Made by a program: the position numbers and the translations under genes. From Amyelois transitella (lineage: Eukaryota; Arthropoda; Insecta; Lepidoptera; Pyralidae), in NCBI RefSeq assembly GCF_032362555.1, contig NC_083508.1, positions 12,615,001 through 12,679,000 of the forward strand: a stretch of 64,000 bases of DNA, read 5' to 3'. The notes beneath the pieces are model-generated. The model ran no database searches and was not told the DNA's origin. It saw nothing but the letters and a program-made list of their open reading frames with translations. Of this stretch, positions 47,601-59,600 are shown one piece after another. Each line of letters begins with the position of its first letter. The stretch's first letter is position 1.

Positions 47601-50600
47601 ATGTTGTGTCGGAGGTTGTATATATGCTCCAATCTGTGAAATATTTGCTTGCGCGGTTTAGACCTTTCGCTGTTTTTGATTGATAGCGTCGCGTGATTTT
47701 GTTTTTGTTACTTGTGGCGTAGAGATGTCGCCACATATTATTCGTTTCCCATTTTTCCACATAAAGTAAGTATGATAATTTCCATCACAATAATCAGTCC
47801 TTTTCTGCTCTCGTTTGGGTCTTTCCTTATTTCTAAAACCTTTCATTTACTCGTGTATCTAGGTAATGCTTTGACCGCCTATTCAAGACGAAGACTTGTA
47901 AGTGAATTTAATTAAATTAAACACCGCAAAATATTTTAGAAGATTCTTTTTGTAAATAGACATTAAAATTTTTATAATTCTATGTTATTATTAGTAAGTT
48001 ACTTTTGTCGCTATACTTGAAGAAATTAATTAAAGAACGCCAAATAGTCATTACGTTCGTCCCTGCCTTTGAAAACCTGATCTCTGTCTGTGTAAGAAAA
48101 AAATACGTATATCACCATAATGTGTATTGTAAACATTGGAGTAAAAATAACGCCCATGAAGATTTATGTAAATGCAATCTCTTGCGCCTAGTGCTATAGC
48201 TAATTCATAATTGGCGAAGTAATAAGTGTGAGTCATGATCGTGGGACTCATTGGTACTAGAGTTACTGTAATGATTGTCTGTGTAATCTTGAGAATGAGA
48301 ATTATGGATTTAATCAAAATATTTGTAAAATAAATAGAGTGTGGAGGGAAAGGTCGGGGTGGGAAGACCTAGACGAACATATCTTGATCAAATTAAGGAC
48401 GTCCTGGTGAAGGGTCAGGTCAAAAGTGCCCGAAACCGCCGAGCTTGCATGAAGAGAGTTATGAATGTGGATGAAGCAAAGGAAGTATGCAGGGATCGTG
48501 GCAAGTGGAAAGAGGTAGTCTCTGCCTACCCCTCCGGGAAAGAGGCGTGAGTTTATGTATGTATTTGTAAAATTACGCGTTGAAACATTTCAAGTCTTTG
48601 ACCTAAGATGTATAAATAGGAAAGCTGTTATTTTTTATTGCTGTTCGGCATCCTCAGTTTTAAGATGACAAATAGGTCCCTATTATACATGCATAGTACG
48701 GAGGGGTAGACAGAGTACTTCATATAAGTATTTTTCCTCCTGGCTTTAGTCTCGGTTGCATCCTCACCACTCTGGAGAGGAGCCCGGGGTTATACCTTTT
48801 ACCATTTATCCTGGTCGGGTGTTTACACGAAGCGACTCCCGTTTACTGCCGTAACCTTTGCAGGGGGACCCAAACCCGTAGACCGATCATGGTTACACAT
48901 CTAGTTGCCTGAATGTGCAGGTTTCCTCACCGTAAAAGCATCAGTTAGTATTCAAACTAATGTAATAACTTTGAAAATAGTTATTGATATGACCGGGGTG
49001 GTATTCGAACCTGTGACTTACTACGCAGCACGCATTTTATCCGGGCACCTTACCAATTCGACCACAGACGCTCAGTACTTCATACGACTATCATCTAATA
49101 TACTCGTATTTAAGTAACCCTACTATTGAACATAAATCTTGCCGCTTAGAACGCACATCAACAATTTACAATGATAGTCTGCCAGGACGCCGTGTATTAC
49201 TGCCTCAGGCTCATTGACAGCCTCGTTAGCGATTTTTATTTACTTTTTCTATCAGAAGTTTAGTACTTGAAGATGTTTACCGTCCAGTGTCTATTATCAG
49301 CATTTTAGCCATAAAATGTTTAGAATGTAGATAGGTAGTCAGTCTTCCTTCTTCATGTAAAATTAACTTTGTTATCTACATGCCTCATCGTGAATTAACA
49401 CCAAAAGGTTAAAAAAATAAGACCTTATGTCATTTTATTCTTGTTAATGTTGTCATTGACGCATTTCTCTTACATACGTGGCCGCTGTTCTGAGTAAACG
49501 TATCTCTGCTATTGTGTTACGAAATAAAATACATTAAGCTCGGCAATTCTGGAGATTTTCTCAGAAGAGAAGGTGCTAAACAGTGCCATTTCTGCGCTTT
49601 ATTTATTTTCCTACTAGGCGTCCGTTGGCGTGTAATGATGACCGCCATCCTTGGAGATTTAATGCAATCGTTTTACAGTTCGCGGGCTTCTTGCGCCGGA
49701 TTAACTCCATAACTTACCAGCACGGTCGTTTGATCAGGATCGTTTACGAGGAGAGTGATTACAATAAATTATACTTTACCAACATTATGTTCCGTCCGTG
49801 TGAAATTGAATGCAGCTTTCGTATTAAGCGAAATGGTGGATATTAATTTTGAATGTGTAAAATGATTATTTTTTACAGTTTAAATTATTTTTCCTATAGA
49901 ATGGATATGAAGGTTCCCTGGCGTCTTAAAAACGGGTACCCTATTACCTTTTACCGTTATAGGGTTTTAGGTCGGAAGGCGGATCCCGGGTTCCGAAACA
50001 CTTCCATGGAGGGTGCAACCAGGAACTCGCAGAGATGAGAGATATAAGAGGTTTTCCTAATTTGTATTGTTATAAAAGCTTACTTTTATTTAGCTAATAT
50101 GTTTATTTCTAGCTTATCTATTCATATTTTATTTTTACTTAAGCTAGATCATTTTAGTACTTATTAATCAAAGTATAAGTAAGACTTTAATAGGAATAGG
50201 AAATTATCTATGAGTTTTATAGATCACGAACCACCATCAACAGAATCATCCGGCTATAGATAAGTTATAACTACTATTCGTGCGAGGCAGGGGCGGGTCG
50301 TACTAGTTAACGAGAAAGTCTTGAATTTACATAAAATAATGATAATGTTTATGTTGCGAATGGTAATGTTTCTCTTGCCGTTAAAAGGTATCACATAAAG
50401 ATTAAATATTTTAAATTTGAGGATAATGACTAGAAAAGTGAACAGTCAAAATTTATAAAATAGAACGTAAGTATGTAATCATGGGTAAATTTGACAACCA
50501 TACCAAAACAGTATTTAAGTAGATATTTTTTTTACTATCTATAAAAAGGTTCTTAATTTGATTTTAGAAAAAAAAACATTCTCTTAAAATTAAAAAGCAA

Positions 50601-53600
50601 TCCAGTCAAAGCCGCCGGCCGTACAAGTCCGAACATAATAGTCGAACATAACCACTAGGTATAAGATCTGACCATTTCCGTGGTATTGTTGTAGGATTGT
50701 TCGCGGCCACTACACAGCTTGCACCGCGGCTTTCCTCGCGCGGCCGACGGCGAGCCTGCAATTAGTGTGCGCTGCTACACGGAGAAATGCCACAAACAAG
50801 GAGTTCGTATTCAAATGGAGAATATAGAATTTCTGTATATCATCGCCAATTGATTTATCGTTTTTTTTTTGTTAAATTGGACTACTTTTTGAAAACGGAA
50901 CTACTTAGAGCTCGAAGGGGAGATCTTTTAAAGGGTTGCTAAAGAAGTGTTCTAGAGATTGTTACTTTAGTATCTAGATTTAGTCTTTTTTATATTTTGG
51001 CATATATAAGATATCAACATTTAAATTTTGGTTCAAGAGAAAAGGAAATACATTAACTACAATACAATAATATCTTACTCCTGAGCTACTGAAAACTTAA
51101 TGGCAAAGATTGGTTAAATTGCTGGCCCATCGCATCTGCTACATTCGCCTTTTTTATTTTATTTTTATTTTATTTATTTATTTAGGTACACCAACAGGTT
51201 ACATGACAAACGTTTACAATAAACATTACATTTAGTGTGCTAGCATGCAACCCAATTATAGGTGACACAGCATTTCCAAAATTAAGCTTAAAGTCCTAAT
51301 TTGTAGGTACAAATATCATGCAATTATATTATTAACAAATTAAAAACAATATCTATGCAAGGATTTAAATTTAAAGAAACATAATTTTATACTTCATTTT
51401 CAATTAAACATTAATAAAATATATACAATGGCAAATAATTAATATTCAGTATTAGGCATTAATTACAACAAGTGAGTAAAATATCAATATTCATGGGATG
51501 ACTGAATTAAATACTTTAGCTTAGGAAGGGAGTCATGATAGATGTCCAGGTTAAATTTTGCATTCATTTTGTTGTATGTGGAGAGCATTCTTGGGAATGG
51601 TGCGTACCTGCCGAGGTTTGTTTTAGATTGAGGGATCGCAAACGTGTTAGTGAGTCTCCTACGCGCTTTAGGTCGAGGCACCGTCAGTCTGATATTTTCT
51701 ATAGCGTTGTGACAATCAACGGCGCCATGGACGAGCTTGTGGAGAAACGCTACGTCCATCAGCTTGCGACGGTCACCGAGAGACAACATTCCAAACTTCT
51801 TTAATCGTTCACTGTATTCATTTCGGTGACTAAAACCGGCAGTTCTATATGCCAAATGACGTGTAAATGCCCGTTGGACACGCTCGATACTATCTGAGTG
51901 GCACTCGTAACTGGGACTCCATACAACGCTTGCAAATTCAAGGTGACTTCTTACCAATGCATTATACAGCGTTATTAGGGTCGTAGTGTTCCTGAAGTTT
52001 GCAGTATTACGTCTAACGAAACCAAGCATTTGGAAAGATTTCGCTACAATGGCGTCGTAATGAGGGACGAAACTTAATTTTTTATCCAGAGTCACACCCA
52101 GGTCACGAATCCGCTCAACTTCTTCAAGTTCAGTTCCATTAATATTATAAGTTGACTTTACTACATTTCTCTTACGAGTAAATTTTATGTAGTAACATTT
52201 ACTTGGGTTGATTGTCATCAAATTTCTGTCGCACCAGTTACTCACACGATCCAAGTCATCTTGGAGCATTTTTATATCGCTGGGTGAAGATATTGTTTTA
52301 TACACTTTCATATCATCAGCGAATAAAGAATATTTGCTGTACTTGATACATCTACCAATATCGTTGATGAATATAAGGAACAGAATCGGACCCAGGTGCG
52401 ATCCCTGGGGTACACCGGAGGTTGCCACATACGGTTTTGACGAGAATCCATTGGTTACTACTGTGAGCGGCCTTGATTGCAAATATGTGTCAAACCAGCG
52501 GTGTAATGGACCACACACACCGAAATTCAACAATTTTCCCATCAAAAGGCTGTGACTTACTTTGTCGAATGCGCTACTAAAATCTGTATAAACAGCATCT
52601 ACTTGCTTTCTGTTGTCAACCTTCTCGACAAGATCCGTAAAATATGCCACCAAGTTTGTAGTTACAGATTTGCCACGACAGAAGCCATGTTGTGCTTTGT
52701 CCAAAAGGGGTGCGATATGATGGGTAAAAGTTTTGCAGACTAATGATTCAAAAAGTTTCGAAAATACACTTAGTATGGAAATAGGCCTATAGTTTTTAAT
52801 AATATCTTTGTCGCCTTTTTTATGCACTGGGATGATTCGCGCTTCTTTCCACTTAGAAGGAAAAGTACCTGTTGCCATTGATCGATTAAATATGAGATAC
52901 AGTGGATAGGTAAGTTCAACTGCACATCTATTAACAAATATAGGAGGTAAACCATCTGGACCAGCTCCTTTAGACGGGTCTAGCTTTTTTATTGCCGTAC
53001 TAATCATTCTTTCTGAGCAGTAGATTGATTCCAGTAATGTAACAGAAGAAATATCACCATCCGGACGTGCGTTAAAGCATTGGGTACTTACGAGGCCATT
53101 GTCAGTAAAAGTTGATGAGAAATGTGACGCAAATGAATCTGCTATGTCCTTACCCGTTGAGTGAGTATTATTGTCAGACTTCATATTAGATGGTAAGGAG
53201 TTTGTATTTTTACGCCTGTCACTCATAAACTTCCAAAACCTTTTGGGATTACTGCTTATCGTATCCTCCATATCGTGCATATATTTGGAATAGCAGGTTT
53301 TAGCAAAACGATCGCAACGTTCGCGTAGGATTTTATACTCAATTTCGTCGCGTGGATTTTTATATTTGCGAAAACGAAGCCTTATTTTGTTTTTTTCGGC
53401 GAGGAGTTTAATAAGCTGGACATTAAACCAAGGAGGGTACTTAGATTGCTTTGGCCGGGATTTGGGGACGTGTTTATCGAGTATATTATTTAGTTCTCTG
53501 TAAAAGGTTTCAGTCATTCCATCAACACTTGCTTCCGTGGAGAACTTTTGAGGCCAATCGATCTTCTTTAACTCATCTTTTATTTTGGAATAATCAGCGC

Positions 53601-56600
53601 GGAAAAAATTCAATCGAGGCTGCGTCAGTCTAGGCAATATGGAGACCTCAAAATCAAGAGTTATGAGTAACGGCGGATGATGTGAGTCTATTTTGCTTAA
53701 GTTATCTATTGACCTCTCAAGTCTCGAATTATTAAAACTAGTAATAACAAGGTCTAAAGTTCTGTCAAGTGCATTCCTTATGTAATTTAACTGAATCAAG
53801 TTATTTAAGTTTAGGAAATCAACAAGAGTATAGCCCAGTGAATTACTATATTTGTCAGGCATAGCAACATTAGAATTTTCCACTTGCGTCCAAGAAATAA
53901 ATTTAAGATTAAAATCACCAACAACAAGGACGTCGTCCAAAGTTTGCATGACAGAAGCCGCATTATCACAAAAACCCTCCAAAATATGTTGTTTAGGATA
54001 GGGAAGATAAAAACCGCATACTCCCAGTCTTTTAGTCTCACCATTGTCTTTCTTAAAGTTTATTACCACCCATATGTCCTCATAGGCTGTCTCCCAAAAC
54101 CGAGCTCGTGACGAACAGAAACTCTTGTTTATTGCTATGAGAACACCCCCTCCTCCGTCAACGGGATATCTATCTCTTCTATATACGTTGTAACGTTGAT
54201 CAATGAACTCGCTGTCTTGAATCTCAGGTATTAGCCAAGTTTCAGTGAATATTATCATATCATAGCTGTTATTGAGGATTTCCAACCTTATTTTGTCAGT
54301 TTTAGTCCGCATTCCTCTTAGGTTCTGGTAATATGCATTGAATCCTGATGTATTAGCCACTAATCATTCCTTTTCACTTGCTAGACAATTTGCTTCAAGC
54401 TCTCGTGGCTACGAATGTGAATAGCCTGAGATGTTTCATTCTTCCGAATATATATACGTCCATCCCGAACCCATACAAATTTGTAATTAAGTTGTTTGGC
54501 TTTTATCCTAGTGCAAGCATGCAATTGTTTGTTGGCTGGGCTCAAATGCTCGGACACATACACGGAAACTTTGCCTCCTCCACAGCCCAAATGATGAGAG
54601 GAAAGCTTATCTTTGGGATTGGCTTTATTGAATTTGGAGATGGCCGCAAGTAGCCCGTCCCTAGTTGTACGACTACGAAATTTGGCAACAACAGCACGGG
54701 GACGAGCATTATTATCTTTGTTTAGTTTTGCGACACGCGTGGTGGTAAGCACTTCGCACGAATCCAATGGATAGTCGACAGATTTAGCTAACTGTACCAA
54801 CACAGTAGAGAGATTCTCCTTTGAATACTCGGGAATACCATTAATTTCGACATTGTTTGACCTCATCTGTTGTTCCATTTCACCTAATCTACTCGTAAGA
54901 TCCCTGACAGTTGACTGAAGGTACTCATTGCTCTTCTGTAGCTGGTCAATAGTTTCAACCTTATCATCAAAACTAGCCTTAAGTTGCTCATACTGGGTGT
55001 TGAAGAAGGAGAGAGAATTTTCAATCGAGCTAACTTTGTCATTTAGACTTCTGAGTTCACTGGAAACAACATCTCTTATGGTTTCATTGAGCGTAGATTT
55101 TAATGCCTTGCACATCTCCTCTTGAATGATTACGCGAATGTCATCCCAAGACCTGGAGTCCAGGTTAGGTAAATCATCAGAAGATTTACGACGCATAACC
55201 CTTCCCGCACAGCGACGCACCGTAACATTTTCGGCTTCCAGTTGTACCTGCACCGCTCCACGAACAGGGGTATTTTTATTATCTTTTTTAGGTTCCGCAC
55301 TGCGACATTCGGGGCATAGCCAGGACTGCTTACTATCATGAGACATTAGGTTATATCTTTTGAGGGGGACGTTTGCACACTCAAGATCGAACATCGAACC
55401 ACAAGCGTAACATTTCATATATTTTCCTGATGTCAATATGGTGCTCCGACAGCCCGCGCAGGCATTTGCTGGAGGTGACATTTTGTTTATTGTATTAAAC
55501 ACAGCAAAAAAGGCCCAGTGATAATGTTCGTAGCAAGATTGTATGCAAGGCGCAGCAATAAAGGCCCCCGAGCCGGTTACAATCACAGTGTCAATGCGTC
55601 ACTGCCTTGTATACTTAAGATTTAAAAATGCAAGCTCCATTGGTATCCGCCTCGTTGGCGCAAACATAGAATTGACCATAATGATGCGCCCGCGCCGCAA
55701 ACTCCAGTTCATTATCTTACCATTCGGAGAAATGCCCCAGCACACGCTATGCTGTTTATAAACCTATACTTATGCCATTTAGAGTTATGTTGGCATGCCA
55801 ATTTTAACATGACTGCTCAAAAAAGGGGTGTTATATTTTAAGGCCAGTGGCTTGAAAGTGACTTTTTTGCGTTTACGCTTTCCCTTGCTCACTTGTAAAT
55901 TGTATTGTGTTGTGAGTTACAGCCAAATTCGTTCACTGGTTTTTCAAAAACTTAATGAATATGACGATTATGAAATGAATGATATGATAATATACAAGAA
56001 ATAAATATAAATATATACGGGACAAGTTACACAGATTGAGTTAAATGAAATACATATATAATCAAGTCTATATACCTTGAGAGTTAACAGAGCTAAGGAC
56101 TCGAAAAGACTGAAAGGCCACGTCCAGCTGTATAACTTGATGATGGAATAGAAATGGATACGAGATGCAAGAAATAGTATCAAACATACATAAATTTCTA
56201 CAAACAACTTATGAACTCCGTCTTTCCTGAAAGCTTCAGACTTAAATATGATAGGCGTCATTTTTTAAATCGTTTATTTGTCTCAGCTCAAATAAGTTCA
56301 AAGCAGTTATATATTTAATGGATATGTTTATTGCAATCAAAGTAATACTCTAAAACAAAATGGAAAATAAACACTGCATGCAGACTTTCCCATGGCACAG
56401 GAATGATGGAAAATACCTGTTTCTAAATAAACCGAGATGACACTTAACTAACTTAATTATCCGCCATTGCTATAAAAATACGATGAAAAATGTTAATGGA
56501 TATGTCAGTTTGTAATGCACTAGCGGTGTGTGTGTGATTGGTTGTGCGTACCGTTAAAATAACTGCGATTATCCCGGCTGTCACTGCCATCTGTCGGCTT

Positions 56601-59600
56601 TTCTGGGAGGTTTTATACGTGGTATAAAGTAGAATTTATAGGTATAAAGTAGATTTTCATAATTCTTTATGCGCTGTGATTCAGCGGCCGGAGCAACGTG
56701 CGACAACTAGTGTTCCCAACGGCGTCGTCAACCGGATCGCCGTCATTCAAATTAATTAAGACATATAGCCGGTACAGCGCCTTACTTACCATACTTAGAG
56801 CTTAATTAGCAGCTTCGGAAGTCGAGAGCTTTCCTGCGCACGCCTCGTTCCACATCGCGACGCCAGGAAGTTGTCGCTGAGCTTTAAGATTTATATATCT
56901 TTTATATTTTATGTATATTTTTCAAATGAAGCTTCTACGACATAGAACAAGAATTTGATTTGAACATTTCTATTCTTGTTAGATGTCGTAGAAGGCTACA
57001 AAAGAAAATGCATTGACAACAAGTGTAATATCTTTCTAATTAATTATCCAAACAAGCGAAAGTAGTAATGTGTGTCAGAATGGCGGGTGTACCTCACGGA
57101 TTTTAATATCTGTTTTGGATTAAAAACGTACTTGATGTGTACCTCAGTGTACCTCTCCTAAAAATCTGTGTACCTCCTTCTATGTAAAGATTTTAAATAA
57201 AATAGGTACACCCGCCATCCTGACGTCAGGACCGCGGGTGTACTTCTAGTTAGCATATGTAGGTAAGTAATCTGTATATGTAGATTTGGTACCTCTTGTG
57301 TACCTGCAGAAACAAATATTAAATAAATAAAAAATATTAAGGGTGCTGAGAAAATGAAAAAAAATTTTTTTTTCTATGACGTCTTTTTTAGGGTTACGTA
57401 CCCAAAAAACGGTAACGGTAAAACGGGACCCTATTACTAAGCCTTCACTGTCTGTATGTCTGTCCGTGAGGTACACCCGCCATTCTGACACACATGTGGT
57501 CATGTGTGTCAGAATGGCTCCATCTCTATCCAATGGATGTCGTAAAAGGCGACTAAGGGGTAGGGGGGCTTATAAACTTGGCATTCTTCTTTTAGGCGAT
57601 GGGCTAGCAACCTGTCACTATTTGAATCTCAATTCCATCTTAAAGCCAAACAGCTGAACGTGGCCTATTAGTCTTTACAAGACTGTTGGCTCTGTCTACC
57701 CTGCAAGGGATATAGACGTGATTATATGTATGTATGTATGTATACTGTAGTTATTTTTGTAAAATAAAAACGACGTCAAAGAAAAAAACCTTTTTTTTTT
57801 TTCATTTTCTCAGCACCCTTAATATTTTTTATTTATTTAATATTTGTTTCTGCAGGTACACAAGAGGTACCAAATCTACATATACAGTTTACTTACCTAC
57901 ATATGCTAACTAGAAGTACACCCGCGGTCCTGACGTCAGGATGGCGGGTGTACCTATTTTATTTAAAATCTTTACATAGAAGGAGGTATACAGATTTTTA
58001 GGAGAGGTACACTGAGGTACATATCAAGTACGTTTTTAATCCAAAACAGATATTAAAATCCGTGAGGTACACCCGCCATTCTGACACACATAAGTAGTTA
58101 GTGAAACATAATTACTATGAAAAAAAATTCTGATCCATTTCCAGTCTGATACCAACTTGTTATATCTGCTTTTAATGCTTTTGTCAATTCATACGACATC
58201 CACGAAAAGATATAATATTCTTAACAGCCGGAAACTTTTGTTTCCTCACGCCTACCTATCTGGTGAAAATGCTCGCCAAGATCTAGATAAGGCGTCTCCT
58301 AATCGTTACAAAAGTCGCGTTTCGCCGTGCGTGCGCGCATCACGCTCTAATCGCGCGTTCCCAGCGATTGTGCAGTTTACCGTAATGACTTATTTGCGCC
58401 CTTTCTACTCACACGATATGTACTCGTCGGTAACTATCTGTAGCGGTTCCTTTTGGTGTGATGTTCGATTATTATGAGATATAATTGTGTGGTTGCAACG
58501 AAGTTCATTGTAAAAAAATATTTAGTATATTATATATATATATAATTGCGAAGTTGCCCCTTTGTTGTTTTTCCCATACTAATATAGTTTTATTATCTTG
58601 GTTAACCACTACTGACGCCTCAAACGAAATATAATTCGCAAAAAACATTCACAACAAACACATAAGACACCAAATCGTTCATTTCTTACGAGTATTAATG
58701 TCTGTGTAATATGAGAACACATATGGCAAAATGGTAAGATGAAAAATTTATTAAAACAACGGGTTATGCCAACAAGGCATTTTTCTTCTTCACCATATAT
58801 GTTGTGCCTAAGGGTTGTGTCTCCGAAACTGCTCCCGACTCCGTGACTGTAAATCTGTCAGCGCTGGCAAATTGCCAGCTGTGTAATATTAGTGTAATGT
58901 GAACACTGACCTTTATAACACTAGTACGCTGGACCGAATCCAAATACCATTAATATAAAAAATATTAAATTAAAGTACATATTATTTTATGTTTGTTTAT
59001 TCCCTCTTCACAATTGAATAATCTTCACAAATAAAATTTTGCACACATAAAGTGTAGAGTGTGGATATAGTCACAGGATTTCTTTTTTATATAAAACAGA
59101 TAGTTCTTAACCCCGACAATTGGTTATTGATTACTAAAAATGAAGGCGAAAAAACTTTCCACGATTTGTTCCATTAACACTCACACCAATTTCAGCATAA
59201 CGTCGCCAAAATGGCGAAAATCAGTAGGCAGTCACTTTTACATATCAATATGAAGTGTAGGTAGGTACATAACATTATAGGTCAGTGAATTTGGACGAGT
59301 TCTTTTAATAACATACAATGTATTCTCTTTGCAGCTGTGAATTGAATAATTGCAGGCTGCCTAGCTTTTAATATATGACCGTCATTTACATAGCAATCCG
59401 CCAAATAGAAATGCAAGTAGTAAAAGTCTCACGATTCGGTCTTAAAGAAAAAAAGGAGGTTTACTGTATACAATTGCAAATTTATATAATATTAGCGGCC
59501 CGCCCCGGCTTTGCACGGGTGGACATATTTTTGTGTTTTATATTTTGAAATAAACAAAGAGTAAACATTTCTCTCAGGCGATCGAGACACCGCGTAAGTA

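Larger units (their letters stand above)
51160..55760 (-). mobile_element. complete two-ORF non-LTR retrotransposon (CR1/Jockey-like LINE)
   Basis: On the minus strand: 5' UTR (to about 55760, border not fixed), ORF1 (55481-54381), 20 bp, ORF2 (54360-51484), then a ~320-bp 3' UTR ending in an A-rich (AAATA)n tail near 51160. Both ORFs are open over their whole length, so this copy may be able to move. It sits in the 14.4-kb intron of the PDZ gene, in the same orientation as the host gene. No target duplication was found because the 5' border is unclear. Confidence 0.9.
57068..58091. mobile_element. 1.02-kb palindrome: two inverted MITEs with 32-bp terminal repeats
   Basis: Copy 1 (57068-57496) starts ATGTGTGTCAGAATGGCGGG and ends with its 32-bp reverse complement. 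Six bases later a second, inverted copy starts, and it ends at 58091. The arms 57068-57380 and 57775-58091 are nearly identical over ~310 bp (only a few differences seen by eye). The inner part of copy 2 was replaced by a SINE-A fragment. AAGTAGTA at 57060-57067 and AAGTAGTT at 58092-58099 may be an 8-bp target duplication of the whole. Each arm has many TGTACCTC/GAGGTACA motifs. Confidence 0.9.

Noticed and set aside
54381..55481. Endogenous baculovirus fragment
   Set aside because: The FP-like domain is part of ORF1 of a complete LINE with a PHD finger and adjacent RT. No other viral gene is nearby.
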